Counted from the stretch's first letter, positions 1 through 9,174 are shown. The stretch is 64,000 nucleotides of DNA from Falsiroseomonas sp050563535 (GCF_050563535.1 NZ_JBNXUO010000016.1:50589-114588), one strand, 5' to 3'. Program-made: numbers and translations. Notes: a model not told the origin generated them from the letters alone.

Positions 1-154
1 ACAGCTCCTCGAGCGGCCGCGGCGCGGGATGGGGCAGGTAGTCGAGCGCGACGCCCGCTTCCGCCGCGACCTGCGCGATCAGCGCCTGCCAGGCGGCCTC
101 CGCCTCCGGCGCCACCGCATACATCCGCGCATTGGCGATGAAGGATGCGGCCAT
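1..154 (-). CDS. PhnD-like ABC substrate-binding protein (partial, N-terminus only)
   Basis: Only the first 51 codons lie in the window; the gene runs off the left edge. The visible N-terminus (starting MAASFIANARMYAV, then EAEAAWQALIAQVA and LDYLPHPAPRPLEEL) matches the opening of phosphate/phosphite/phosphonate-type (PhnD/SsuA/transferrin-like) periplasmic receptors. No signal peptide is seen, as in some members of this group. The ATG lies 2 nt after the stop of the ornithine-cyclodeaminase-like gene, so it is probably the last cistron seen of the long minus-strand operon. The substrate cannot be deduced; family assignment from 51 residues is moderate. Confidence 0.5.
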   Translation of the reverse strand, partial: MAASFIANARMYAVAPEAEAAWQALIAQVAAEAGVALDYLPHPAPRPLEEL

Positions 155-156
155 GC

Positions 157-1176
157 TCAGGCGAACCGGATGCGCTGCCCGACGCCCAGCTTCTCGCCCT
201 TCTTCAGCATCGCGTGGCCGAGCGCGATGTCGGACAGCGACAGGCCGCGGTGCCAGAACAGGATCGTCTCGTCCTCGCTCTCCCGCCCCGGCTTCAGGCC
301 GGCGACGACCTCCCCGATCTCGGCGTGGTAGCGGCCGGGATGCAGGCGGCCCGCGTCGAACAGCGGCTTCAGCGCGCCGAAATTGCCGGACCGCGCCTGG
401 CCGAAATCATCCATCAGGAACTTGTCGGCGATGTCGGCCAGCGAAAGCTCCACCGCGCTGATCGTGCCGTAGGGCATCACCAGCGCGCCCTTCTTGATCC
501 ATTCGGTCTTCAGCAGCGGCTCCGGCGTGACGAGGCGCGACGCCTCCACCACGATGTCGGCGCCGCGGATGCAGCTTTCCCAGTCCTCGGTGACGACGAC
601 CTTGCGGCCGAGGTCGCGTTCCAGCCGCGCGCCGAAGGCGTCGCGGCTTTCCTTGCGGCGGGAATGCACGCGGATCTCCTCGAAGTCGAACAGCTTCGCC
701 ATCAGCCGCACGTTCCAGTACGCCGTGCCGCGCGCGCCGATGTGGCCGAGCACCCTGGCCCCCTTCGGCGCCAGGTATTTCGCGCCGATGGCGGTGACCG
801 CGCCGGTGCGCATGTCGGTGATGGCGGATGCGTCGATGATCGCCTTGGGCACGCCCTTGAAGCGGTCGAACAGCAGCAGCAGGGCAAGCTCCGACGGCAG
901 GCTGTGCAGGTAGTTGTCGTAGAAGTCGGACACCACCTTCACCCCGGCCGAATCCACCTCCCCGCCCAGCGACCCGCGCAGCACGTTGAAATGGCCGCGC
1001 GCCACGCCGGGCTCGAGGTGCATCCGCGGCTCGATCACCGCCTCGCCCCGCCCCTGGGTCGCGAGCTGCTCCTCGATGGCGGAGAGGATCTCGTCGTCGG
1101 TGATGCCCAGCGCCTCGACGTCGAAGCGGTTCATGTAGGTGAAGTAGAGCGGCGGCATGGATTCGTATTCGTGCAT
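157..1176 (-). CDS. Ornithine cyclodeaminase / mu-crystallin family protein
   Basis: 339 residues, about the usual family length. The family comprises NAD(P)-dependent cyclodeaminases, ketimine reductases and amino-acid dehydrogenases. The nucleotide-binding loop is seen as VLGHIGARGTAYWN, where canonical members have GxGxQ, so this is a divergent branch (some relatives are annotated tyramine oxidase subunit B). I chose the ATG at 1176 (MHEYESMPPLYFTYM) because the 23 upstream in-frame residues are Pro/Arg-rich and not family-like. It lies 65 bp downstream of the DppF-like ATPase gene and 2 nt before the PhnD-like receptor gene, in the amine-uptake cluster. A role in handling an amino acid or imine released by demethylation is inference. 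Confidence 0.75.
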   Translation of the reverse strand: MHEYESMPPLYFTYMNRFDVEALGITDDEILSAIEEQLATQGRGEAVIEPRMHLEPGVARGHFNVLRGSLGGEVDSAGVKVVSDFYDNYLHSLPSELALLLLFDRFKGVPKAIIDASAITDMRTGAVTAIGAKYLAPKGARVLGHIGARGTAYWNVRLMAKLFDFEEIRVHSRRKESRDAFGARLERDLGRKVVVTEDWESCIRGADIVVEASRLVTPEPLLKTEWIKKGALVMPYGTISAVELSLADIADKFLMDDFGQARSGNFGALKPLFDAGRLHPGRYHAEIGEVVAGLKPGRESEDETILFWHRGLSLSDIALGHAMLKKGEKLGVGQRIRFA

Positions 1177-1241
1177 CGTCCGGTCCTCGGCGCGGTGTCG
1201 CCCGGCGGAAGGCGCCGGGCCGATGGGGATGGCGGGCGGCC

Positions 1242-2216
1242 TCACGCCGCCGGCCCGCCCGGAAGGGCGAGCGAGAAGGGGTAGTGGCAGCGCGCCGTCC
1301 GGTCCGGCGCGACCTCCCGCAGCGCGGGGGGAACGGCGGCGCAGTCCGGCTGCGCCGCGGGGCAGCGGGTGTGGAAGCGGCAGCCGGGCGGCGGGTTCAG
1401 CACGCTCGGGATCTCGCCGCGCAGCACGATGCGGCGGCGGCCCGGCGCCTCGCGCAGGCCAGGGCTCGCGGCGACGAGGGCGGCGGCATAGGGATGGGCG
1501 GGGCGGGCGAAGATCGCGCGCGTCGGCCCCTCCTCCACCACCTGGCCCAGATACATCACGGCCGTCCGTTCCGTCACGCGGCGGACGACGTGCAGGTTGT
1601 GGCTGACGACGAGGTAGGTGAGGCCGAGTTCCGCCCGCAGGTCCAGCAGCAGGTTCAGCAGGTCGCCCTGCACCGACACGTCGAGCCCGGCCGTCGGTTC
1701 GTCCGCCACGATCATGCCGGGCTGCATCACCAGCGCGCGGGCCACGCCGATGCGCCGCGCCTGCCCGCCCGAGACCTGGTGCGGATACTTCCCCGCGATG
1801 TCGGACGGCAGGCCGAGCCGCCGGAGCAGCCCCGCCAGCCGCGCGCGTCCCTCCTCCAGCGGCAGGCGGTGGATCAGCAGCGGCTCCTCCAGCGCGCGGC
1901 CGATGGTCATCCGCGGCGAAAGGGACGCCACGGCATCCTGCAGCAGCATCTGCACGCGGCGGCGGAAGGCGCGGGCATCCCCGCGCAGCCAGTCGCCGAC
2001 CGGGCGCCCGTCGAAGGTGACGCGCCCCTCGGCCGGCGGCGTCAGGCCGAGCAGGGTGCGGCAGAGCGTCGTCTTGCCGGACCCCGATTCACCCACCAGG
2101 CCGAGAATGCCGCCCCGCGGCACCGCCAGACTGACATCGTCGAGCGCGCGCACCCCGCCGCCGAAGGTCACGCCCACCCGCTCGAACTCCGCCAGGGCGC
2201 CGCCGGTCACGACCAT
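1242..2216 (-). CDS. Dipeptide/oligopeptide-type ABC transporter ATPase (DppF-like)
   Basis: 324 residues. It energises uptake by the permease pair encoded just upstream. Walker A GESGSGKTT is at about residues 42-50, the signature VSGGQ sits near the middle and Walker B is IVADEPTAGLD. The C-terminus carries the oligopeptide-transporter extension with PPGCRFHTRCP, typical of DppD/DppF ATPases and known in relatives for binding an iron-sulfur cluster. The ATG at 2216 overlaps the end of the DppD-like gene by 10 bp, indicating translational coupling. A longer in-frame ATG at 2288 would add an Arg-rich tail inside the neighbour and is rejected. The substrate is not set by the ATPase. Confidence 0.9.
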   Translation of the reverse strand: MVVTGGALAEFERVGVTFGGGVRALDDVSLAVPRGGILGLVGESGSGKTTLCRTLLGLTPPAEGRVTFDGRPVGDWLRGDARAFRRRVQMLLQDAVASLSPRMTIGRALEEPLLIHRLPLEEGRARLAGLLRRLGLPSDIAGKYPHQVSGGQARRIGVARALVMQPGMIVADEPTAGLDVSVQGDLLNLLLDLRAELGLTYLVVSHNLHVVRRVTERTAVMYLGQVVEEGPTRAIFARPAHPYAAALVAASPGLREAPGRRRIVLRGEIPSVLNPPPGCRFHTRCPAAQPDCAAVPPALREVAPDRTARCHYPFSLALPGGPAA

Positions 2217-3181
2217 TCCTCGAAGAAGTGGCAGGCGGCGGCGCGCCCCTCGCTGGCGGCGCGCAGGGCGGGCGGCTCCGCGGCGCAACGCGCCTCGGCC
2301 CGCGGGCAGCGGGGCGCGAAGACGCAGCCCGGCGGGGGCGCGACCGGGTCCGGCACGTCGCCGGGGATGGAGGCGAGCCGCCCTTCCCCGCCCTCCCCGA
2401 TCTCGCAGGCGAGCAGCGCGCGCGTGTAGGGGTGGCGCGGCGCGGCGATGACGGGCGCGACCGGCCCCGTCTCCACCACCCGCCCGCCATACATCACCGC
2501 GAGGTCGTCGCAGAGCTGCGCGACGAGGCCGAGATGGTGGGAGATGAGGACGATGCTGCCCGCGAAGTCGCTCCGCAGCTCCTCCAGCAGGGCCACGATC
2601 TGCGCCTCCACCGTCGCGTCCAGCGCCGTCGTCGGCTCATCCGCCAGCAGCAGGTCGGGGCCGGCGAGCAGGGCCATCGCGATCATCGCCCGCTGGCGCA
2701 TCCCGCCCGAGAGCTGGTGCGGATAGGCCGACAGGCGCGCGCGCGGATCGGCGATGGCGACCCGGCGCAGCATCGTCTCCGCCCGGTCCAGCGCCGCCGC
2801 GCGCGGCAGGCCGGGGTCGCGCCGGCGGATCACGTCCACCATCTGCGTCCCGATGGTGAAGACCGGGTTCAGCGCCGTCATCGGGTCCTGGAAGATCATC
2901 GCGATGCGGGTGCCGCGCCAGGCGGCCATCGCCGCCGGATCGAGGGCGAGGAGGTCGGTCCCGTCGAAGGCCACCTCCCCCGACAGGCGCGTGACGTTGC
3001 CCGGCAGCAGCCGCAGCAGGCACGCCGCGAGGCTGGACTTGCCCGACCCCGATTCGCCCACCACGCCGAGGATGCGCCCCCGCCCGATATCGAGGTCGAC
3101 GCCGCGCAGGATGCGCGCCGTCCCCCGCGCCGTCGCGGCTTCCAGCACCAGGTCGCGGATGCGGACCAGCGGCGCGTCCAT
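2207..3181 (-). CDS. Dipeptide/oligopeptide-type ABC transporter ATPase (DppD-like)
   Basis: 324 residues. First of two ATPases of the importer. Walker A GESGSGKSS is at residues 42-50, the signature is LSGGMRQRAMIAMAL, and Walker B is LLLADEPTTALD. The C-terminal oligopeptide domain contains PPGCVFAPRCPRAEARC. The ATG at 3181 directly abuts the stop of the DppC-like permease gene (stop at 3182-3184). The next ATPase gene overlaps its 3' end. Heterodimeric ATPases with this paired arrangement are the rule for nickel/dipeptide/oligopeptide importers. Confidence 0.9.
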   Translation of the reverse strand: MDAPLVRIRDLVLEAATARGTARILRGVDLDIGRGRILGVVGESGSGKSSLAACLLRLLPGNVTRLSGEVAFDGTDLLALDPAAMAAWRGTRIAMIFQDPMTALNPVFTIGTQMVDVIRRRDPGLPRAAALDRAETMLRRVAIADPRARLSAYPHQLSGGMRQRAMIAMALLAGPDLLLADEPTTALDATVEAQIVALLEELRSDFAGSIVLISHHLGLVAQLCDDLAVMYGGRVVETGPVAPVIAAPRHPYTRALLACEIGEGGEGRLASIPGDVPDPVAPPPGCVFAPRCPRAEARCAAEPPALRAASEGRAAACHFFEEWS

Positions 3182-4015
3182 TCAGTGCCCCCGCCCGATG
3201 CGCGGGTCCACCGCGTCGCGCAGCGCCTCGCCGAACAGGGTGAAGCCGAGCGTGGCGAGGGCGAGCGCGAGGGAGGAGACGAGGACCGGCACCCAGCTGT
3301 CGGACAGGAACTGGTAGCCGTCCTGGATCAGCACCCCCCAGCTGGCCAGCGGCGGCCGTACGCCGAGGCCGAGGAAGGACAGCCCCGCCTCGATCGTGAT
3401 GACCACCGGGATGTCCATCGAGGCGAGGACGATCAGCGGGCCGAGGATGTTCGGCAGGATGTGGTGCAGCACGATCCGCGCGCGCGAGGCGCCGAGGATG
3501 CGTTCCGCCTCCAGGAAGGGCGCGCTGTCCAGCGCCAGTGCCTGCGCGCGCGCGACGCGGCCGAAATGCGGCGCCAGCGTCACGCCGACGATGGCCACCA
3601 CGATCGGGGTCGAGGGCCCGAACACCGCCACCACCGCCAGCGCCAGCACCAGCGACGGGAAGGAGGAAATTGTGTCGAAGGCGACCAGCACCGGCCGTTC
3701 CGCCCGCGCCGGCAGCGAGGCCGCGAGGATGCCGAGCGCGGTGCCCGCCACCAGCGCCAGCGCGATGGCGCTGAGCGCGACCGCCATCGCCACCGTCGCC
3801 CCATGCACCAGGCGCGAGTAGAGGTCGCGCCCGAGATGGTCGGTGCCGAGCCAGTGCGCGGCGGAAGGCGCGGCGAAGCGGTTCATCACGTCCAGCCGGT
3901 CCGGGTCGTGCGTGGCGACCCAGGGCGCGAACAGCGCGGCGCCCAGCACCAGCAGCACCAGCACGCAGCCCAGCGCGCCGGGGAAGCTGCCGCATGTGCG
4001 CCGCAGCACCCGCAT
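3182..4015 (-). CDS. ABC transporter permease (DppC-like)
   Basis: 277 residues with an N-terminal membrane segment (LVLLVLGAALFAPWVA), the conserved HWLGTDHLGRDLYSRL motif of DppC/OppC proteins, several further hydrophobic helices and the EAA-loop region around GASRARIVLHHILPN. It ends with FGEALRDAVDPRIGR, typical of the family. A GTG seven codons upstream (4036) overlaps the TGA of the DppB-like gene as GTGA and would give translational coupling. I kept the ATG at 4015, which gives a normal N-terminus, but the GTG cannot be excluded. Confidence 0.88.
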   Translation of the reverse strand: MRVLRRTCGSFPGALGCVLVLLVLGAALFAPWVATHDPDRLDVMNRFAAPSAAHWLGTDHLGRDLYSRLVHGATVAMAVALSAIALALVAGTALGILAASLPARAERPVLVAFDTISSFPSLVLALAVVAVFGPSTPIVVAIVGVTLAPHFGRVARAQALALDSAPFLEAERILGASRARIVLHHILPNILGPLIVLASMDIPVVITIEAGLSFLGLGVRPPLASWGVLIQDGYQFLSDSWVPVLVSSLALALATLGFTLFGEALRDAVDPRIGRGH

Positions 4016-4032
4016 CGCCCCGCCCGCCGCCG

Positions 4033-5010
4033 TCACCTCGGCAGCCCCTCCCGCGCGGCGTCCCGGCGCATCCGCGGGTCGATGGCGGAATAGGAGAGGT
4101 CCACCAACAGGTTCACCACGACGAACAGCACCACCACCACCAGCACCGCCCCCTGCACCACAGGGTAGTTGCGGACCGAGATCGCGTCGTAGATCAGCCG
4201 GCCGAGGCCGGGACGGGAGAACACGATCTCCACCAGTACCGCGCCGCCGAGCAGCCGGCCGATGCCCATGCCGAGGATGGCGAGGGTCGGGATGCAGGCG
4301 TTCTTCAGCGCATACTTGTAGGTCACCAGGCGTTCCGGGATGCCGTAGGCCCGCGCGGTGCGGATATAGGCCTCGCCCATCACCTCCAGCATCGAACTGC
4401 GTACCAGCCGCGCGATGAAGCCGATCCAGCCGAGCGAGAGCGCGACGGTCGGCAGGACCAGCCGCTTCGCCTGGTCCCACAGGTCGCCCTCCCGCCCCGC
4501 GCCGAGCACGGGGAGCCAGTCGAGCCAGATGGAGAAGACCAGCAGCAGCAGGATGGCGACCACGAAGCTCGGCAGCGCGATGAAGGACACGGACAGGAAG
4601 GCCAGCACGTTGTCCGCCACGCTGCCGCGCCGCGTCGCGGCGAGGATGCCGAGCGGCACGCCCAGCAGCACCGCAAGCCCGATCGCCGCGAAGGTCAGCG
4701 CGAAGGTGTAGGGGATGACCGCCATCACCATCCCCGCCACCGGCCGCCCCGACAGCACATCCACCCCGAGGTTGCCGCGCAGCACATTGGCGAAGAACAG
4801 GAACAGCCGCTCGTGCAGCGGCCGGCCCAGCCCCATCTCCCGCACGAACTGGCGGGCGAATTCGGGGGTCGCCTGCGGGCCGAGCAGCGTCGCCGCCGGG
4901 TCGCCCGGCACCAGCGCCGTCAGCGCGAACAGAAGCAGCATCGCCCCCAGCACGATGAGCACGGAGGTGACGAGACGGCTCGCCAGGTACCGCGCCGTCC
5001 CGCCATCCAT
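4033..5010 (-). CDS. ABC transporter permease (DppB-like)
   Basis: 325 residues, the usual length for DppB/GsiC-type permeases. The N-terminus YLASRLVTSVLIVLGAMLLL is the conserved first helix, followed by the periplasmic segment PGDPAATLLGP and further helices. The EAA loop GEAYIRTARAYGIPE couples to the ATPase. The C-terminus LSYSAIDPRMR is characteristic. The ATG at 5010 follows the receptor gene stop by 3 nt, and the reading frame runs into the DppC gene start region, consistent with one transcript. Confidence 0.9.
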   Translation of the reverse strand: MDGGTARYLASRLVTSVLIVLGAMLLLFALTALVPGDPAATLLGPQATPEFARQFVREMGLGRPLHERLFLFFANVLRGNLGVDVLSGRPVAGMVMAVIPYTFALTFAAIGLAVLLGVPLGILAATRRGSVADNVLAFLSVSFIALPSFVVAILLLLVFSIWLDWLPVLGAGREGDLWDQAKRLVLPTVALSLGWIGFIARLVRSSMLEVMGEAYIRTARAYGIPERLVTYKYALKNACIPTLAILGMGIGRLLGGAVLVEIVFSRPGLGRLIYDAISVRNYPVVQGAVLVVVVLFVVVNLLVDLSYSAIDPRMRRDAAREGLPR

Positions 5011-5013
5011 GGA

Positions 5014-6564
5014 TCAGGCCACCGCGAAGCTGTCGTACTGCCAGTCGAGCCAGCCGGGCACGGATGCCGGGCGCAGCCAGGACCGGTGCGCCAGGAAGGA
5101 CACGTTGTTGGTCAGCCAGACGAAGGCGGCGGAGCGGTCCATCAGCTGCTGCGCCTCGATCACCATGGCGCGGCGCCGCGCGGGGTCGAGCTCGGCGGCT
5201 GCCTGTTCGAACAGCCGGTCGAATTCGGGGCTGGCGAAGCGCTGCCAGTTCCAGGTGCCGACCTGGCCGCTGACGAACCACTGCATCAGGAAGTTGGGGT
5301 CGAGCTTCCCGTTGAAGACCATCATGTGCATGTCGATCTCGCGGCCGGCATCGCCGCGCCCGGCCGACCAGAAGCCGCCGCCGTCGCGCGCGTCGACCTC
5401 CACCGTCACGCCGATCTCGGCCAGCAGCGCGCGCGCCACCAGCGCCATGTTCTGGAAGGCGGGCTGGTTCAGCACCAGCAGCTTCACGCGCGGGTTCCGC
5501 ACCCCCGCCTCCGCCAGCAGGCGCCGCGCCTCCGCCACGTTGCGGCGATAGACCGGCGCCTCCGCCCAGTGGCCGTCGACCGCCGGCGGCAGCAGCGTGT
5601 TGAGCCGCGGCGCGCGGCCGTTGTAGCCGGCGATCAGCATCTGGTCGACATCGAGGCCGAGGCGGATCGCCTGGCGCACGCGGATGTCGCTCAGCGGCGC
5701 CTTCTCCATGTTCATGCCGAGCCAGATGTACTGCAGCCCCGGCTGTTCGGAGATGGTGAGCCCCTGCACGCCCCGCAGCGGTTCCGCCACCGATGGCGGC
5801 AGCACCGCGAAGTCCAGCTCCCCGGCGCGGAGCGCGAGTTCGGTCGCGCGGTTGTCGGGGATGAAGCGCACCGCCACCTCGTTGAAGGCGGGGCGGGCGC
5901 CGGCATGGGCGGGGTTGGCGCGCAGCACCGCGCCCCGCTGCCGTTCCAGCGAGGCAAGCGCGTAGGGGCCGGAGCCGACCGGCCGCGTGTTGTGCTCGAC
6001 GCCGCGCTGTTCCACCGCGCGGCGGCTGACAATGCAGCCCGAGACGTCGCCGATCGCGATGTTCATCAGCGAGGCATTGGGCCGCGACAGCACGATGCGC
6101 CCGGTGTGCTGCCCCGTGACCTCCACCCGTTCCAGCCCCGCCCAGTCGCCGCGATAGGGCGAGGGACGCGCGCCGGCCGCGGGTTCGAGGCCGATCCGCT
6201 CGAAGGAGAACTTCACGTCCTCCGCCGTCATCTCGCCGAAGCCGTCGGTGAACATCTGGCCGGGCTTCAGGCGGAAGTCGATCACCGTGGGGGAGGCCTG
6301 CGTCACCTCCGCCGCCGCGTCCAGCTCCAGCTCGCCCGAATTGGGCTTGTGGCGCAGCAGGCGCTGGTAGACGACGCGGATGATGTTGCCGTCATGCGGG
6401 CCGGTGCGGAACCCGGGATCGATGATCTCCGGGTCGCGCTCCACCCGCACGGCGATGGAGGAACGCGGCGCCGCCTGCGCGAGGGCCTGTCCCCCCGCGC
6501 CGGCCAGCCCGGCCGCGGCGGCCGCCCCCGCGAGAAGCCTGCGACGGTCGATCTCGATGGTCAT
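5014..6564 (-). CDS. ABC transporter substrate-binding protein, SBP_bac_5 family
   Basis: 516 residues, normal for family 5 dipeptide/oligopeptide/nickel receptors. The N-terminus has an RRR motif at residues 7-9 followed by an Ala/Gly-rich core and a cleavage-like ALAQA, so export is likely, possibly through Tat. The family pattern is seen in DPEIIDPGFR, SGPYALASLE, LRAGELDFAVL and the C-terminal LTNNVSFLAH. I chose the ATG at 6564 because AAGGAG lies a few bases upstream and the signal peptide starts there. It heads the DppBCDF-type genes and sits 94 bp downstream of the MttB-family gene. Despite the family name, the ligand may be an N-methylated amino acid or betaine; that is inference from context. 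Confidence 0.88.
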   Translation of the reverse strand: MTIEIDRRRLLAGAAAAAGLAGAGGQALAQAAPRSSIAVRVERDPEIIDPGFRTGPHDGNIIRVVYQRLLRHKPNSGELELDAAAEVTQASPTVIDFRLKPGQMFTDGFGEMTAEDVKFSFERIGLEPAAGARPSPYRGDWAGLERVEVTGQHTGRIVLSRPNASLMNIAIGDVSGCIVSRRAVEQRGVEHNTRPVGSGPYALASLERQRGAVLRANPAHAGARPAFNEVAVRFIPDNRATELALRAGELDFAVLPPSVAEPLRGVQGLTISEQPGLQYIWLGMNMEKAPLSDIRVRQAIRLGLDVDQMLIAGYNGRAPRLNTLLPPAVDGHWAEAPVYRRNVAEARRLLAEAGVRNPRVKLLVLNQPAFQNMALVARALLAEIGVTVEVDARDGGGFWSAGRGDAGREIDMHMMVFNGKLDPNFLMQWFVSGQVGTWNWQRFASPEFDRLFEQAAAELDPARRRAMVIEAQQLMDRSAAFVWLTNNVSFLAHRSWLRPASVPGWLDWQYDSFAVA

Positions 6565-6658
6565 CGGAAGCTCCTTCCCGGGTGCCGCGTCCTGGTCGCG
6601 CGACCTGTCGCGGCATGTCAACAAAGCCCGCGGCGGGGCCGGCCGCAAGGCCTTTCCC

Positions 6659-8185
6659 TCATCCGTCCAGGTCGCGGCGCCGGCGCGCGACGAAGTCGTC
6701 CAGCGCCTCCCTCACGGCGGGGTCGAGCGGCGGCGGCTCGTGCTGCGCAAGCGTGCGGTCCCATACCCCGGCTGCCCGCGCCGCGGCGTCCTTCGCGCCC
6801 GCGTCGCGCCAGTTCTCGTAGTTCGACCAGTCGCTCACGATCGGGCGCCAGAAGGCGGTCTCGTAGCGGGCCAGCGTGTGCGGCTCGCCGAAGAAGTGCC
6901 CGCCCGGCGGCACGGCGAGGATGGCGTCCACCGCCAGGTCGTCCTCGGTGAAGGTCGCAGGCCGCAGCATCCGCGCCCAGGCGCGCAGCATCTCCGCGTC
7001 CAGCACCACCTTCTCGAAGGAGGCCGCGAGCCCCCCTTCCAGCCAGCCCGCCGCGTGGTTGACCAGGTGGCTGTGCGACATGACCGACGCCCAGAGCGAG
7101 AACCCCGTCTCCCACGCCGCCTGCGCGTCCGGCGCGGGGGAGGCGCAGACGGCCGAGGAGCGGAACGGGATGCGAAGCGCGCGGGCGATCTGCGCGCCCC
7201 CCAGCGTGGCGTGGACGTATTCCGGCGTGCCGAAGGCGGGCGACCCCGTGCGCATGTCGACATTCGAGGTGAAGCCGCCCAGCACCGCGGGGCAGCCCGG
7301 GCGGATCATCTGCACCAGCGCGATGATGCCCATCGCCTCCGCCGTCTGCTGCGCCAGTGCGCCGGCCAGCGTCACGGGCGCCATGGCGCCCATCAGCGTG
7401 AAGGGCGTGATGACCACGCACTGCCCGTGCGCCGCCATGGTCATGATGTTGTCGAGGATCTCCTCATCCACCCGCCGCGGGGAATTCACGTTGGTCACGG
7501 TCATCAGCGTCGGGCGCGCGGCCAGGCCCTCCGGCGTGGTGCCGTGCTCGATCGCCGACATCGCGATCGCGTCCTCGGCCTGCACCAGCCCGACGCCGCG
7601 CGCGGCCCAGACGATGTCGCTGCATTCGGCATGGGCGCGGTACATCTCGAGGTGGCGAACCGGCACCGGCTGGTCCACCGGTTCGGTCACCACGCCGCCC
7701 TGCCAGTGCAGCACGCCGAGCGTGTGGGTGACCTTCAGGATGGCCCTGAAATCGTCGAGCGTGCCGTAGCGCCGGCCGCCGGCGAGGCTGGTGACGTGCG
7801 GCGTGCCGTTGACCGGGCCGAAATTCACCACGCGCCCGCCGACATGCAGGTGGCGCGCCGGGTTGCGGGCATGCAGCACGAATTCGGACGGCGCCTTGCC
7901 GCAATGCTCCGCCACCACCTCCCGCCCGAGGCGCACCATCCCCGTCGCCTCGTCCACCGCCGCGCCGCCGCGGCGGTAGATCTCCCGCGCGCGGGCCGAG
8001 CGGATCTCGAGCCCGCCTTCCTCGAGGATGCGCCAGGCGGCGCCGAGGATGCGCGCCAATTGCTCCGCGTCGAGGATCTCGACCGGTGCCCAGGGGTTCT
8101 CGAGCCTCGGCAGCGGCTCGTTGGTGGCGCCGGTGCGGTTGCGCGCCGGGCGTTCGCGCCGGCGCTGCGGCGTGGTCTCGCTCAT
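6659..8185 (-). CDS. Trimethylamine methyltransferase (MttB/MtgB) family protein, non-pyrrolysine
   Basis: 508 residues, the usual length for the MttB superfamily, which transfers a methyl group from quaternary or tertiary amines to a corrinoid protein. The frame is open without an in-frame amber codon, so it belongs with the pyrrolysine-free members, of which MtgB (glycine betaine) is the best known. Recognisable stretches include NFGPVNGTPHVTSLAGGRRY, TNVNSPRRVDEEIL and QMIRPGCPAVLGGF. The ATG at 8185 overlaps the stop of the homocysteine methyltransferase gene as ATGA. No corrinoid-protein gene is next to it, which is odd. The substrate is not known; a betaine is the best guess. Confidence 0.8.
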   Translation of the reverse strand: MSETTPQRRRERPARNRTGATNEPLPRLENPWAPVEILDAEQLARILGAAWRILEEGGLEIRSARAREIYRRGGAAVDEATGMVRLGREVVAEHCGKAPSEFVLHARNPARHLHVGGRVVNFGPVNGTPHVTSLAGGRRYGTLDDFRAILKVTHTLGVLHWQGGVVTEPVDQPVPVRHLEMYRAHAECSDIVWAARGVGLVQAEDAIAMSAIEHGTTPEGLAARPTLMTVTNVNSPRRVDEEILDNIMTMAAHGQCVVITPFTLMGAMAPVTLAGALAQQTAEAMGIIALVQMIRPGCPAVLGGFTSNVDMRTGSPAFGTPEYVHATLGGAQIARALRIPFRSSAVCASPAPDAQAAWETGFSLWASVMSHSHLVNHAAGWLEGGLAASFEKVVLDAEMLRAWARMLRPATFTEDDLAVDAILAVPPGGHFFGEPHTLARYETAFWRPIVSDWSNYENWRDAGAKDAAARAAGVWDRTLAQHEPPPLDPAVREALDDFVARRRRDLDG

Positions 8186-9174
8186 CCGCCCCTCCTGCGG
8201 CCCTGCCGCTTCTCCCCGCCCGCATTCGGCGGCTGCACCAGCGGGCCGAGCGCGGCCACGATGGCCGCGAGGTCGGGCGGCGCGTTGCCGGCGCGGTGGT
8301 CGTCCACCGCGCGGCGCATCGCGGCAAGATGCGCGGGCGAGGTGCCGCAGCACCCGCCGACGATCCGCGCCCCCGCGTCGATCGCGAGATGGGCGTAGAC
8401 CTCCATCGTCCGCGGCGTGCCCGAATAGACCACGCGGTCGCCCTGCACCACGGGGATGCCCGCATTGGCCTTGGCGATGACCGGCAACGCCGCCCCGCCC
8501 CCCGCGATGCCGAGGAGCGAGGCGACGAGGTCCGACGCGCCGACGCCGCAATTGGCGCCGATCGCCAGCGGCGGCACGGGCAAGGCGGCGGCGAAGGCCG
8601 CGAAGGCTTCCGGCGTCAGGCCCATCATGGTGCGCCCGGCGGTGTCGAAGCTGGCGGTCAGCGTCCAGGGCATCCCCGTTCGGGCGGCCGCGGTGGCGGC
8701 GGCCCGCATCTCCTCCGGCGCCGACATCGTCTCGACCCAGGCGAGGTCGGCGCCGCCCTCCCGCAGGCCCTCCATCTGCTCGGCGAAGACCCCGGCCGCC
8801 TCCTCCTCGGTCAGCGGGCCGAGGGGGGCGAGCAGGTCGCCCGTCGGGCCGACCGAGCCCGCGACCGCCACGCGCCGGCCGGACGCATCCGCCACCTCCC
8901 GCGCCAGGCTCGCCGCGATCCGGTTCAGCTCCCGCGCGCGGTGCTGCATCCCGTGCAGCATCAGGCGCCGCGCATTGGCGCCGAAGCTGTTGGTGAGGAT
9001 GATGTCGGCCCCGGCCCCGACGAAGGCGCGGTGCAGCGCGCGGATGCGGTCGGGGTGCGCGTCGAGCCACAGTTCCGGCGCATCGCCGTTGGCGAGGCCC
9101 ATCTCGAACAGGTTGGTCCCGGTCGCGCCGTCGGCCAGCAGCACGCGGCCCCCGGCCAGGAGCTCAGCGAGCAT
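8182..9174 (-). CDS. Homocysteine S-methyltransferase family protein (betaine-homocysteine type)
   Basis: 330 residues forming the zinc-dependent homocysteine S-methyltransferase domain. The metal ligands are visible as Cys209 in GANCG and Cys275-Cys276 in GGCCGTSP. The N-terminal LLADGATGTNLFEMG and TNSFGANARRL are family hallmarks. The reaction would be methyl transfer to homocysteine, giving methionine, from glycine betaine, S-methylmethionine or a corrinoid donor. Its start overlaps the DUF1289 gene by 11 bp and its end overlaps the MttB-family gene by 4 bp, so the three are very likely co-translated. Context with a dimethylglycine-dehydrogenase-like flavoprotein favours betaine as methyl source. 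Confidence 0.85.
   Translation of the reverse strand: MLAELLAGGRVLLADGATGTNLFEMGLANGDAPELWLDAHPDRIRALHRAFVGAGADIILTNSFGANARRLMLHGMQHRARELNRIAASLAREVADASGRRVAVAGSVGPTGDLLAPLGPLTEEEAAGVFAEQMEGLREGGADLAWVETMSAPEEMRAAATAAARTGMPWTLTASFDTAGRTMMGLTPEAFAAFAAALPVPPLAIGANCGVGASDLVASLLGIAGGGAALPVIAKANAGIPVVQGDRVVYSGTPRTMEVYAHLAIDAGARIVGGCCGTSPAHLAAMRRAVDDHRAGNAPPDLAAIVAALGPLVQPPNAGGEKRQGRRRGG

Noticed and set aside
3994..6951. A 985-codon plus-strand open frame
   Set aside because: Shadow of the permease and receptor genes on the other strand; no recognisable protein.
6659..8185. Pyrrolysine-type trimethylamine methyltransferase
   Set aside because: No in-frame TAG codon is present in the gene.
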